A stretch of 64,000 nucleotides of DNA from Cyclina sinensis (lineage: Eukaryota > Mollusca > Bivalvia > Venerida > Veneridae): the NCBI GenBank assembly GCA_012932295.1, contig JAAONU010000013.1, forward strand, positions 45,956,627-46,020,626, given 5' to 3'. Below, in pieces: positions 24,674 through 35,886 of this stretch. The translations under genes were made by a program, and so were the position numbers. The notes beneath the pieces are model-generated. The model ran no database searches, had not been told where the DNA came from, and saw nothing but the letters and a program-made list of their open reading frames with translations. Position 1 is the stretch's first letter; every line of letters starts with the position of its first letter.

Positions 24674-26839
24674 CTCTTTGTTTATACAACCACCACGGAA
24701 ACCATGACTTTGATCAAAGTCTCTAACCTCCATAGAATGACATATCTGATATATTACAAAACATAAATCAGAGGAAGATATGCCATTAAAAGTAAGTTTC
24801 GATTTCGTTATATAAAAATAGGTAATTCGATATTGGCTGTTGGTTTTAAAAGTAATTCTGAACTACAGGATTGGCATTATAACACCAAACAAGTGGACAA
24901 ACACTTAAAAAACACTTTAGATAATATCTCCTGAGGTGATTGTTCATAAGCATCTTTTTTATTTACATATCACATTATATTCCTACAGAAAGTTTTCTTT
25001 TACATGGTCCATATCGCATGTCAATACGTTACATTTTGAAAGATCTTGCATAAATTCTGAGCATGCAAAACACTCGAGGGCTGTAATGATAATGGTGACC
25101 TTTCCGTCTATTTACAGTTTCTTTTTATTTGATTTGATTTATTCAGGGAAATATACATAAACACATACTATATTGTCACACATATTATATGCATACGAAA
25201 CACACAAAAATGCAACAAGAATAGAATTATAATGAAGTATGTTTTATGCTACCCTAGGATTGCCCATTAAGCTAAAAGCTTATTTCCAATGGGGTCCAAT
25301 TCCTGTAATATAAACATACTAAATTGTACAATTCATACATGAGCATCAAAATACAAAATAAATGAAATATTAAAAAAAAACAAAAACAAAAAAAAACAGT
25401 TGTACAACAATCAAGACAATTATCAATGTAAAGAGCTAAATACATAATCATATATATCTGTAAATTTATATCTCATTTAAACATGAAACATGTAAATAAT
25501 TATCACATACAGATCAATTTAGTAATATATAAACAAGTTATTCACTTTTTTGTCAGTTTCATTTTTTAAATACATTTTGACGTTCGTTTTAAATCTTTGA
25601 ATATCTTTGATGGATTTAATGCTGTCTGGCAAAGAGTTCCAGTCTCTTATGGCGTTGTAGAAAAATGTGTGTGCAACATGAGAATCATTTTGTGGCAAAA
25701 CAAAATTAAAATTGCTAGATCTCAAATTACTTTCTCTACACATACTAAACGAATCCTTTAAATATGATGGGCTTCTGTTAAAATACACTTTATGCATATG
25801 ATTAAGTCTTAACTGCCTAACTCTATTGCTGACATTCAGTATTTTAAGGTCAGAAAGAACATTATTTGTCACAGAAGTCCTGGGGTTATATTTTTTTATA
25901 AAATGCACTACCTTATTTTGAGCTACTTGAAGTTTGTGTTTCAGTGACTTACTCAGACCTTCATACCAAGAAGAACAAGAATAATCAAAGTGACACAGCA
26001 AAAGGGCAGGGCACAGCTGTCTCTTTAATTCCTCCGATAGGCAACCTTTGTAACGGTATAGAAAATGTAGTCTGCCGTTAATTTTTGAAAGAATGCTCTT
26101 AACAATTTTTTCTCCCGATAGTAAACAATCGATATTTAAACCAAGATATTTTACTTCAGACGAAGACTTAATGATGTGATCTTTACATGCAATGGAGAAA
26201 TTTTGTATATTTTTAACTTTTGATTTGGGACCAAACAACATGCATTCGGTTTTGCCTAGGTGAAGAGATAATTTATTGTCAAGGAATTTCAGGAAGTTCA
26301 TTTTCGCTGATGGCAAAACTTCGAAAGTAGAGGACAGCAACTTGACTGCATATAAAGCCTCTAAAGTGATTGAACAATCTGAGTAACTTGAAGCATGAAG
26401 GTAAATAAATTACAAAAATGCAACAGACTCAGCCAATTTGTTTGCTTTCTGATATATGTGAATATCTAACTCGCGCAATATTTGCCTTCCACTTTCAATT
26501 TATTTTGTCGTTGTTAAGTGCATTTGAATTATAACTTGTCTTTTTACAACAAAACTGTTCACAAGATATTCAAAAAAGAGTTGTAACTAGAAAGGTTTGT
26601 ACATATAAGAAAATGTGACAAAAATCGCTATTCCAATCTAATATGAATTAATATTTCAAAACACCAATCGATAGAGAATCTCACGGCATTTTCCACAATA
26701 TCTTTGACAAGCTGTATCACCAAGACTTGTGTTGCAAAGGTCAGGTCTATCATGATGCATCAATCTGCATGCGTCTGTTTTCACATCAGCGCAAGTAAAG
26801 TCGGCTCAACACTTTAAGTGATTAAAGTCAAAACCAAAA
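24674..26839 (-). pseudogene. Truncated ShKT-LU gene (third paralogue)
   Basis: Three exons match the paralogues at 35.9-42.6 and 46.8-54.2 kb. 26839-26685 is the end of the signal peptide plus ShKT, with all six cysteines and the ending C-Q-R-Y-C-G-K-C, donor GTGAGA. 25080-25004 is LU exon 1, L-E-C-F-A-C-S. 24745-24674 is LU exon 2, ICHSMEVRDFDQSHGFRGGC, 72 bases as in the others. The first exon is 155 bases long against 156 and 153, and the signal-peptide frame meets TAA before the ShKT. No exon 1, LU exon 3 or Thr-rich/ShKT exon was found. A LINE occupies the intron between ShKT and LU exon 1. It is probably a dead, 5'-half copy. An alternative acceptor just before the ShKT would avoid the stop, so some expression is possible. 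Confidence 0.7.
25125..26420 (-). mobile_element. LINE 3' fragment with reverse transcriptase C-terminal part
   Basis: An uninterrupted minus-strand frame of about 270 codons from about 26340 to 25519 gives the end of a non-LTR reverse transcriptase and its C-terminal region. It includes NKLSLHLGKTECMLFGPKSK (a hallmark stretch of Jockey/CR1-type elements), VKYLGLNID, and near the end IRDWNSLPDSIKSIKDIQRF. The frame stays open a little upstream of 26340, but the catalytic core is missing, so the copy is 5'-truncated. The 3'UTR runs to a tail of repeated TCAAA units near 25125. The intact frame suggests a young insertion. It lies in the intron of the truncated ShKT-LU gene, in the same orientation. 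Confidence 0.88.
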
Positions 26840-26849
26840 CTGCAATAGA

Positions 26850-29029
26850 AAGGTATTTTTGACAAAGTTTACGTAACAGAACACATGAGTTAGCAAACGA
26901 AAAAAGGCGTTTCTTAAGCAAAGGAATTATATCATAAATAAAAAAATCTGCTTTGAGATTAAGCACAAAACTAGCTAAGTCTATATCTAAATAACAATAT
27001 TTGAAAGATTTTAACTATGAATTTACAATTATATTTTTAAGAAACAAGAAAAAGAAAAGAACATGTTCATTATTTTTTAAAGCAAATTAATTGCATGACA
27101 TTCCCCCTTTCCAGTTGAAGAAACAACAACGATATAACATGAATTAGACTTTTTAAATTTAAAACTTAACATAGCACACATCGTATGTTCTGATATGTGT
27201 TGAATTCTAACTCAAGATACTTACAGGTATTAACAATTCTTAATCAAAGGACAACAATTGTATGATGAAAAAATTAAGGTGAAGAATATCAAGAAAATAT
27301 CTTACATAATAAAGTTATCATTGTTTTTTTGACCACTAGTGTCCTAAATTTGTGTTTGAAAATAATTTTGCAAATTAAGAGATAACGAATGTCACGATTC
27401 TGATGGGAATCAGTCTGGTGTAGATGTAAAGTAGATGGAATTTCAAAACTCATCTCTGTGTGTGTGCGTGCGTGCGTGCGTGTGTGCGTGTGTTTATAAC
27501 TCAGATCCTCGTGATAATATCTTGCAGTACTATGAACTGCAGGCTAAAGTTTCTATCAACATTATTGACAAAGTTTGTAACGGATTTGGGTTCTATAAAT
27601 AGTAACAAACCGTGTTCATAAGTCAAATGATTGTAGTGCCTCTCAATTTCCACTAGCACTCATGGCGTCAGCAGAGTAGACTTTTCCGTTTTATACTGGC
27701 AATTTGCCAATCACCAGAAATAAATGAGGCTTACACATATCGATATATCTATTTCTTATTTACATACATTTAAAAAGAAATTTCTTATTATGCATTATAC
27801 GTAATTAAAAATGGTTCCAAGTTTGTTCAGTTAGAGCACACTCAAGCGCTATTTCAAAGGAATTGCAGTATTTCTGTGTTCATAACTATTATACACTATT
27901 ATACACGTTATTTTACTATATTATAGTTTTTGTACTTTCTGCAAAGAGAAGTGGAAACCTTGAATAATTACCTCGTTTAAATGATTCATTCAAATGAATG
28001 TCCAGCAACATCAAAATCAGAAGATATTCAGAAAGTATTCCTCAAATTATATGTACATACGTACGTAGCATGGTCAGCATCAAACAAATTACATACGATG
28101 CATTTGTTATAATTTTTCTGTACTGCTGTACACTGTGACGCTTTCTTGTATTTTTGTACTGTATAGTCTTATAATACGGTCATGTATTTTTATGTACATT
28201 TTGTAGTTGTTTATGTCATGTGAACGGTTAAGTCATTTTGCACAGTTAGGTTTTACTTGTGTCTGGGGATTTACCCCACAGGTATAATCTCAGTAAAAGT
28301 AGTAGCAACAATCTGAGAAAAGATTTGTATGACAAAGGGTTCACTTCAGTACAAAGTTTTATTATATACTTATAAATGAAGTATTGAGAAATACTGATGA
28401 AATAAAATGCGTATTTTCATTTTCCGTTTTTTCATTGTAAAAATTTATTTTTTACTGCAGTGAAACATATTTTCCGTATTTTCAATGGTGTCTTGCTGGA
28501 CTTCTTTCTTCTAAATTCAGCTAATACACAAAATTAAAGGGGAATTCTTTTGAATTCGCCACTCGTGAAATATTTTATTTTCATACCACTCGATGAAAAA
28601 TAAATCATGTATTTGTAAAAAAAACTTCAATATCCTCTATGTATTATACTAAGGCTTAAATGTACTTCATGCCAAATAAAGGATCAATATTACAACATAA
28701 AGTATTTTTATATATCCCACGAGTTACACGTAGTGAAAAAAAATGTCATGTAAGATATTATCTAACAAACCGAACCTATCATCCTTCGTACAGCATCTAT
28801 CATTAAGAGAATGGTTATAATCGTTTCGTTAACTTAAAAGAATTAGAACGCACAAAGAAACGATATGTTGCATCGAAATTTCATCTACAGCATGGCAACC
28901 ACTAGAAGCAATATAAAAATACTGAAAATAACTGTTTAATTTTCATTGCATCTGAGACAGCAATTCAGTGAAAAGTTTGTATGATGAAGTTAGAATGGAT
29001 CAAGATTGTGGAACCATTTTCTCTCTTTT
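26850..29029. other. Intergenic sequence, no gene seen
   Basis: It contains a gtgcgtgcgtgc-type microsatellite at 27457-27494. At about 28545-28650 there is one arm of the inverted-repeat element found whole at 52.2 kb (gccactcgtgaaatatttta, tcgatgaaaaataaat, atatcctctatgta). Nothing else is recognised, including no first exon for the truncated ShKT-LU gene. Confidence 0.4.
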
Positions 29030-30021
29030 TAGCTGGAGTCAAATTTGGCCCTGCCTCGGGGGTCAATGGATTTTACATAGGCTTATATAGTGAAACTTTA
29101 AAAATCTTCTTGTCTGAAACCACAAGGCCCTGAGCCTTAAGATTTAGTATTAGCATTGTCGTGTGGACCTCTACCAAGTTTGTTCAAATTATGCCTCTGG
29201 GGTCAAATTTGGTCCCGCCCAAGGGGTCGATTGATTTTACATAGGGAGAACTTTGAAAATTTTCTTGTCTGAAACAGCAAGGCCCTGATCCTTAAGACTT
29301 GGTATGTAGCAAGGTCTAGTAAACCTCAACCAAGTTAGTTGAAATTATACCTCTGGGGTCAAATTTGGCCCCACCGGGGGTCAACCGATTTTTACATAAG
29401 TTCATATCGGGTAAACTTTGAAAAATCTTCTTGTATGAAACAACAAGGCCTTGAGCCTTACGATTTGGCGTGCAGCAATGTCTGGAGGACGTCTCTCAAG
29501 TATGTAAGAAAAAATTTCCTGGGGTCACTACTGACCCCTCCCGAGAGGTCACAAGTTTTAAATAGCAGTATAGAAGAAAATCTTTTAAAAATCTTCATGT
29601 CTGAAACCACAAAGCCTAGAATTTTAAAATTTGGCATGAAGCAAGCTTTATCAAGCTTTTTCGAATAATTAGATTAGGTTAAAGGTCACCGAGGCTAAAA
29701 ATAGGTTTAAATACTGTACCTCATACAGTTTTCATTTAAAGACCAATATCTTTGATAATCTGTAAATAGGATCCTTGCATGGACCTCTACCCATGGGTAG
29801 GGTTTTAGGTCACTGGGTCAAGGTCAAGGTCACCATAGCTTATGATAGATATTTCTACTTTCTGTCATAGAGCCTTTATTTATTGACTGATATTTTACAT
29901 ATTTACATATTTATATTTACATTACTTACATATTTTCAATTAAAACATGAAATACTGCTTAACTGCAAACCTACAGCCAAAATACTCAGGTGAGCAATCT
30001 AGGGCCATCATGGCCCTCTTG
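29030..30021. mobile_element. Modular repeat element, family 1, diverged copy
   Basis: Four to five 165-bp modules (aatcttcttgtctgaaac, aaggccctgagccttaagat, ggtcaaatttggccc) are followed by ggtcaaggtcaaggtcacca and the closing caggtgagcaatctagggcc with the palindrome agggccatcatggccct. The head hairpin is missing. The open frame at 29339-29668 is a repeat translation. Confidence 0.75.
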
Positions 30022-30277
30022 TTAATTGAATGTCTTACAGTGTATCTTTCATTGAAACCTCAACTTGAATACTTACTGTTCCCTTGATCTTGATATATAT
30101 ATATATATTTTATAGAAAATGATTGTGTTAGATACGTATTATCAAAATCTTTTCACGTCTGGGAAGAAAAGTGACAAGTGACTAATGCAAAAATAGGAAA
30201 ACGACAGCTGCTCTGACCCGCGCAACATAGACCCAGACTAGTTTCAGCATTTGGGGTCTATAGAGAGTCACAGAAAC

Positions 30278-31732
30278 TCATTCAAACATGCTGCCATACC
30301 ATGACTGTAAATTTGATTTTGTATCTGCAAGAAGAGCTTTCAAAGACTCAGGTTTCAAATTAATCATGTTTGATCGGCATTCACATGGACAGTTATTCTG
30401 AGCAAAAGCAGGGCGTTGTGTATAAACTCCTGAAGTTTTATTTGTTCTTGAATAGATTTGCGGAGAAATATCGTCAACTTTCAACATCTGAAAAACGCTA
30501 TAAAAGCCGAGGAATATGTCCTCTACCACAGGGGTATTCAGTTTATATCCGCTGATAAAGAAATTTTCAATGCATTTATCTGCAATAAGCCTATACAGGT
30601 TGCATAGTGTAAAGATGTATAAGTTAGAAAGAGGGATACGCCTCAGTTCAGCTAAAGAAACTTCCGACAGCAGCATAAGTCCTACAGTTTTAATCAGATA
30701 ACTTGGTAGCAAGTCTGGCAAACCTTCACACAGGCGAATGAATTCTTTGTTCTTAGCTAAAGAAGGGTTATCAATCAATGCCAGTAACGGAAGCTTTGCT
30801 GACAAACATGGTTCTGAATCTCGTGTGATTTTAATAACACGAATTAATAGCTTTACATGAAGGTCCGCAGGTAAGAGACACATTATTCTGTTTTCTATGT
30901 AAGAGGTTGATATTCTCCAATGTGTTTGAGACATGTCATACGGGTTTCGCTTACAATAAGTTGGCGCTTCTCTTTTAAAAGGCGTTAGGTGACATCCATC
31001 CTCAGTGAGAATGAATTCTAGTGGTTTCCTTAACCAACTATAGCAGCTGATTTGATCTAAAACATTCAGACAGTTTTCCCAGTCTTTAACTTTAAAGCAA
31101 ATAGTCATATCTATACTGATTTTCAAATTTTTAAAAGCTCGACCTTTCCATTTGAAAGCAAGGGTAACTGCTGGCCCATGCATGACAGTGGTTTCGTCCA
31201 GGATTTCAATAAACTTTGGCGTTGACGTTGCTTTTATGTGTTCTAAAGCTTTCAACACAAATTCGAAGAACATATGTTTAATTTTATCACTATTTAAGAC
31301 ATATTCCGGATCTTCCTTCGTTCCTACTTGTGTAAGCCATTCCCACGCTGTACTCTCATCTTCAAAACACTTAATGCAGAATTGTGAATCATTCTTGACA
31401 CTAACCTTTCTAAGACCTCGATGTCCGTCGGGAGTCCTCCATAAATTTCGTGTTCCACGAAACCCAGCTGGCTGAACCTCGAAATTTTCATGCTCAACAA
31501 AATAAGTCAACTCAACTAGGTAATCAAATTCATCTGGTAAGCCTACTTTTAGACCATCGTAATAACTTCCAACACGGAGTAATTTATTCTGGAACCGTTC
31601 ATCTTGTTTTTGGACATGCTCTAATATTTCTTTCACAACATTTTCTACATTTCTTTGAATTCTTTTCACTTCAGGATGATTCGGAAGACTTTTATCTCTG
31701 TCAATTTGTCTAAGTTGGTCTGTCAATGACAT
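30278..31732 (-). CDS. cGAS-like receptor, Mab-21 fold nucleotidyltransferase, intact
   Basis: 484 residues in one exon. Residues 54-75 read VGSYYDGLKV-GLPDEFDYLVEL, matching the G-S and (E/D)-h-D motifs of cGAS and cGAS-like receptors. Candidate metal ligands are E68 and D70, with the third, D208, in KISIDMTICF. The C-terminal Mab-21 part shows WRISTSYIENRIMCLLPADL. All three acidic residues are present, so a cyclic (oligo)nucleotide synthase sensing nucleic acid in the cytosol is the natural prediction; product and ligand cannot be read. I see no human cGAS-type zinc ribbon. The ATG follows an AG preceded by a T-rich run (31755-31756) by about 20 bases, so a noncoding first exon is likely. 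Its decayed twin is at 13226-14697. Confidence 0.92.
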   Translation of the reverse strand: MSLTDQLRQIDRDKSLPNHPEVKRIQRNVENVVKEILEHVQKQDERFQNKLLRVGSYYDGLKVGLPDEFDYLVELTYFVEHENFEVQPAGFRGTRNLWRTPDGHRGLRKVSVKNDSQFCIKCFEDESTAWEWLTQVGTKEDPEYVLNSDKIKHMFFEFVLKALEHIKATSTPKFIEILDETTVMHGPAVTLAFKWKGRAFKNLKISIDMTICFKVKDWENCLNVLDQISCYSWLRKPLEFILTEDGCHLTPFKREAPTYCKRNPYDMSQTHWRISTSYIENRIMCLLPADLHVKLLIRVIKITRDSEPCLSAKLPLLALIDNPSLAKNKEFIRLCEGLPDLLPSYLIKTVGLMLLSEVSLAELRRIPLSNLYIFTLCNLYRLIADKCIENFFISGYKLNTPVVEDIFLGFYSVFQMLKVDDISPQIYSRTNKTSGVYTQRPAFAQNNCPCECRSNMINLKPESLKALLADTKSNLQSWYGSMFE

Positions 31733-34215
31733 ATCATTCCCCTGGTTCGACCACCTAAAATGAACATGGTCATGGTCTTATTAATACAATAGAAATTGAC
31801 TTTTTAAAAGACGTTGTGGACATGGTCACTGAAACTGATACGACAGATACTTTTAATAGAAGAATGGAAAACTACATATTTACAAAACACACTTATTTTG
31901 TTGAAACAAAAATCTGCCAGATCTTTACGGTTTGTCTGATTGTGACGTCAGAACATGATAAGAAATTGATAATGTGGATATCATAGATGTTTTTTTTCTT
32001 ACGTTCCAATAGACTACTTTTGAAATTTAATTTTAACATACCATTTTGTTTATATGCTAGAGACCTTTATTACAACTATAAATTGGGGACGATAAATAAA
32101 TGTTCATGTGACATGATATACTATCTGATTTTTAGATAAAAACACCTCACGTACTCCTAAAATAATCTGTAAGTTGACTATAAGTGAAATATGGAATGTA
32201 TAAACCAGTTTTGAGTTGTGTATAAAGACCTTAGTAGGTAAAATAAATATAGTGATCATGAAATCTTATTCCGTCTTTTCCCTACTATACATGTGTATTT
32301 TTAAATCTAAAGAAACACATTTCATCCGTTATTCAGTAAGTACAAGTCATGACAAATATAAGCATCAGAGAAGCTATTTAAATCTGTTTTGATTACCAAC
32401 CTGATGGTCTATTTTATCACTACCCACATTACCAACAAAAATTATATTTGAATAAATCGAAAAAACGTTAGTAATAGAAAGTTTGTGATTACTAACCTGT
32501 TGAAAATCTAAACAGGCTTTGCTTCTTTTCTTTTATTTTTTAACAAATTACAACAAAATAAAACACAATTCAAAAATCTTTTAGCTGCCGCGCGTCTGTC
32601 TGCAAAAGAAATGATCAGTTATTGGAAGTTTGTAAGCACCAACCTGTTCAAAATTTAAACCGGCCCTGCTCCCAGCGAATGTCTCGAAACATCTGACGGT
32701 ATCATGCATAACTATTGTCCTGGCATAATATTTTTTTTTCAGAAAATGATTGCAATAAGTATCATTATTTTGACAATTCTGATCTTATTTTTCTCACTGT
32801 TTCTATTACTTTTGTGATATTCTGTAATAATTTGTTCTAGCCTATATAAAATACACTGTTTATCTCTACATTTTTTATCTTGATATCATCTCTAAAATAG
32901 TTGTCCAATGATTTAGTTAGGCGTTTATCTCGACCTAGATATTAGCGCTGTTGAAAAATTTATGAACTAAGTACAATAGCTAGACTTGAGAAAACACATA
33001 TTCTTTAATTATCGTACTTGGTTTTAGTTGGTTCTCTATTGCTGAGTCCGAAAGCTGAATGATGCTACCTAGTATATGGTCTTATCAAATAGCACGTGGC
33101 ATTGTCTAACGCCTTTGTCTCGATATCTGAACCGGTACAAATCCAAGATTTGGATGATTTTCAAGAATACATCACTCTATTAAAGTGAAAAGTCAGCTAG
33201 TCTATCTTCAAGCCTCAAGAATTATCAGCGAAAACAGATTATAGCTGATATAGCATTGTATATAGGAATATCATAACTGTACCCTGAAACATTCAAGCTA
33301 TTTCCTAAACACATTAAATTAAAATGTTCTGCCAACAACGTTTTGAGGCTTTCAATTGCTCAAACCTGTTGTCCATACGACCATCTGCACAGAGGTTTTA
33401 GTTATTTTTTATCATAACATTTTGGAAGAGTTCTATAACAAAAGACACTCTTCGCTCTTTTTTAAAAGGTCTTCCTTTGAAACTTATGTTGTTTTTTTAC
33501 CATGACAGCTAGCTATATCTCAAAAGCAATATTTAAAATTTGAATAATACTTTTTTAGTTCGTCGAAAAACTTTATTTGATAACTTGTTTTCTATTTAAT
33601 TGATTTTAGAAAAAAATACTTAGCTCAAAAACTGCATCCTTATTGTGGTCAATACAATAAAACATTTTTTTCTTTGTTTTCTAATATCACCCGTGAGTAT
33701 GTAACAAATGTCATCATTTAATAGTTTACTTTACATATAGAAAAATACAAAAGACGACACTGTTCACTCTTAACAATTTATTTCTTAACACATTAAAACA
33801 AAATAAAACACAAATCGAAAACCTTTTCGCTGCTGTGCATCTCTGCAACAGAAATGATAAACAAAAATAACAAACTCTTGGCAGGCAGTATAGACACATG
33901 TTCGTTCAAATCTAATACAAGTTCTGCAAAAAACGGGTCAATGTCAGTGTACTTAAACTTTCAACGCGTGTATTGATTTGTTATGCAAATATCTAAGTTT
34001 GTATTCTGTATTTGTATAAATGCAAATCCTACACAAAGGGTAGACTGAAATAGAAACCTGTCTGAACTATAACAAGATACTTTTTTTCTAGTTTGCTTGT
34101 AAGTGAATGTGAACTGTTAGTAGAAATAACAGCTATGAGTTTAAATCTTGACTTTCCATTACATTAATGTGCATTGTTATTTACCACATTTTATTTTACA
34201 AGAGACGTTTATAAA
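31733..34215. other. Region upstream of the cGAS-like gene, with a local duplication
   Basis: No coding exon is seen. Two adjacent stretches, about 32465-32525 and 32612-32672, resemble each other (agtttgtgattactaacctg / agtttgtaagcaccaacctg, then aaacaggctttgct / aaaccggccctgct). A neighbouring piece (caaaataaaacacaattcaa, cttttagctgc) recurs at 33790-33860. On the minus strand each of the first pair has CA-ACAG or GA-ACAG before a GT, so they could be duplicated noncoding leader exons. This is inference. Confidence 0.35.
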
Positions 34216-34219
34216 ACAT

Positions 34220-35870
34220 ATATGTACCCTAGCGCCTTATCCCTAGAGGCAGCCATGAAGTTTTGAGGAGCTGGGACTAAGCGTTCTATAGTTATTGATT
34301 AGAAACTATTTCTTTATTTAAGGACACTGTGACCATGGCCTTTGACATGTGACCTGAAAAACTAAAAGGTTCGTCTGCAAGTCATGAACAACTTATATAC
34401 AAAGTTTGAGGAAAATGGGCCTAAGCGTTCTTTACTTATTCATCGGAAAACATTTTGCTATTCAAGCTCACTCAATGACCTGAAAAACGATGGCTGTTTT
34501 AAACCTGACCCTAATAATTCTATAGTTATTAATTGGAAATCATTTTACTTTTCAATGTCACTGTGACCTTAACCTTTGACCTAGTGACCTGAAATACTAT
34601 AAGTACCATTTACTAGTCATGACCAACCTACACACTAAGTTTGAAGAACCTGGAACCAAGGATTCTATAGTTATTGATTAGGAGCCGTTCTGCTTTTCAA
34701 GCACACTGTGACTTTGATCTTTGACCTGAAAATTATAGGGGTCATTTACTTGTAATGACCAACCTACATACTAAGTTTGAATACCTTGGAGCCAAGGGTT
34801 CTATAGTTATTGATCGGAAACTGTTTTGCTATTCAAGTTCACTGTGACCTTGACCTTTGATCTGGTCACCTGAAAAACTATAGTGGTCATGTACTGGTCA
34901 TGATCAACCTACACACTAAGTTTGAACAATCTGGGACCAAGCCTTCTATAGTTATTGATCGGAAACCGTTTTGCCTTTCAAGCTGACTGTGACCTTGACC
35001 ATTGACCTGAAAAATTATAGGGGTCATTATCTAGTCATGACCAACCTACACACTTAGCTTGAAGAAACTGGAACAAAGGGTCTTATAGTAATTGATCGGA
35101 AACAGTTATGCACTTCAGGGTTACTGTGGCCTTGATCTTTAACCTGGTGATCTAGAAAACTATAGGGGTCAACTACTGGTCATGACCAACCTATAAACTA
35201 AGTTTAAGCAACCTGCGACCAATGGTAGTGTAGTTATTGATCAGAAACAGTTTTGATATTCGAGGTCACTGTGACTTTGACCTTTGATCTGGTGTTGTAA
35301 AAAACTATAGGTGTCATCTACTAGTCATGACCAACCTACACAATAAGTTTAAATGACCTGGGACCAAGAGTTCTATAGTTATTGATCGAAAACCGTTTTG
35401 CTATTCAAGGTCATTGTGACCTTTGACCTGGTCACCTGAAAACTATACGGGTCATCTACTGGTCATGACCAAGTTACATACTAAGATTGAACAACCTTGT
35501 AACAAGATTTCTTTAGTTGTTGATCGGAAACCGCTTTGCTATTCAAAGTCGCTGTAACCTTGACCTTTGACCTGGTGATTTAAAAAACTATAAGGGTCAT
35601 CTATTGGTCATGACCAACTTACAAACTTAGTTTGAACAATCTTGATTGGTCGGAAAACCGTTTTCCTTTTTTAAAGTCACTGAGACCTTGACCTTTAACC
35701 TGGTAACATGAAAAGCTATCGGGTGATCTTCTGATCATGACCAACCTATATACAAAGTCTGAAGAAGGTGGGTCCAAGGGTTCTCTAGATATTGATCGGA
35801 AACCAAAGTGTCTAACGACCTACCGACCGACCGACATTTGCAAAGCCTCATCTTGACTGGGGGCATAAAA
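34220..35870. repeat. Modular repeat element, family 5 (about 140-bp units)
   Basis: About 11 units share catgaccaacctacacactaa, gtttgaa, ttctatagttattgatcgga and tcactgtgaccttgaccttt. The left edge is tgtaccctagcgccttatcc. The right edge has gaccgaccgaccgacatttg followed by tgggggcataaaaa. The overall plan is like families 1-4: a unique head, tandem units with TGACCTTTGACC half-sites, and a GACC/GGAC run near one end. Open frames are incidental. Confidence 0.85.
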
Positions 35871-35886
35871 ATATTGAAAGGAAATG

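Noticed and set aside
31152..31713. Plus-strand frames opposite the cGAS-like gene
   Set aside because: They are shadows of the conserved minus-strand coding sequence, with no family match of their own.
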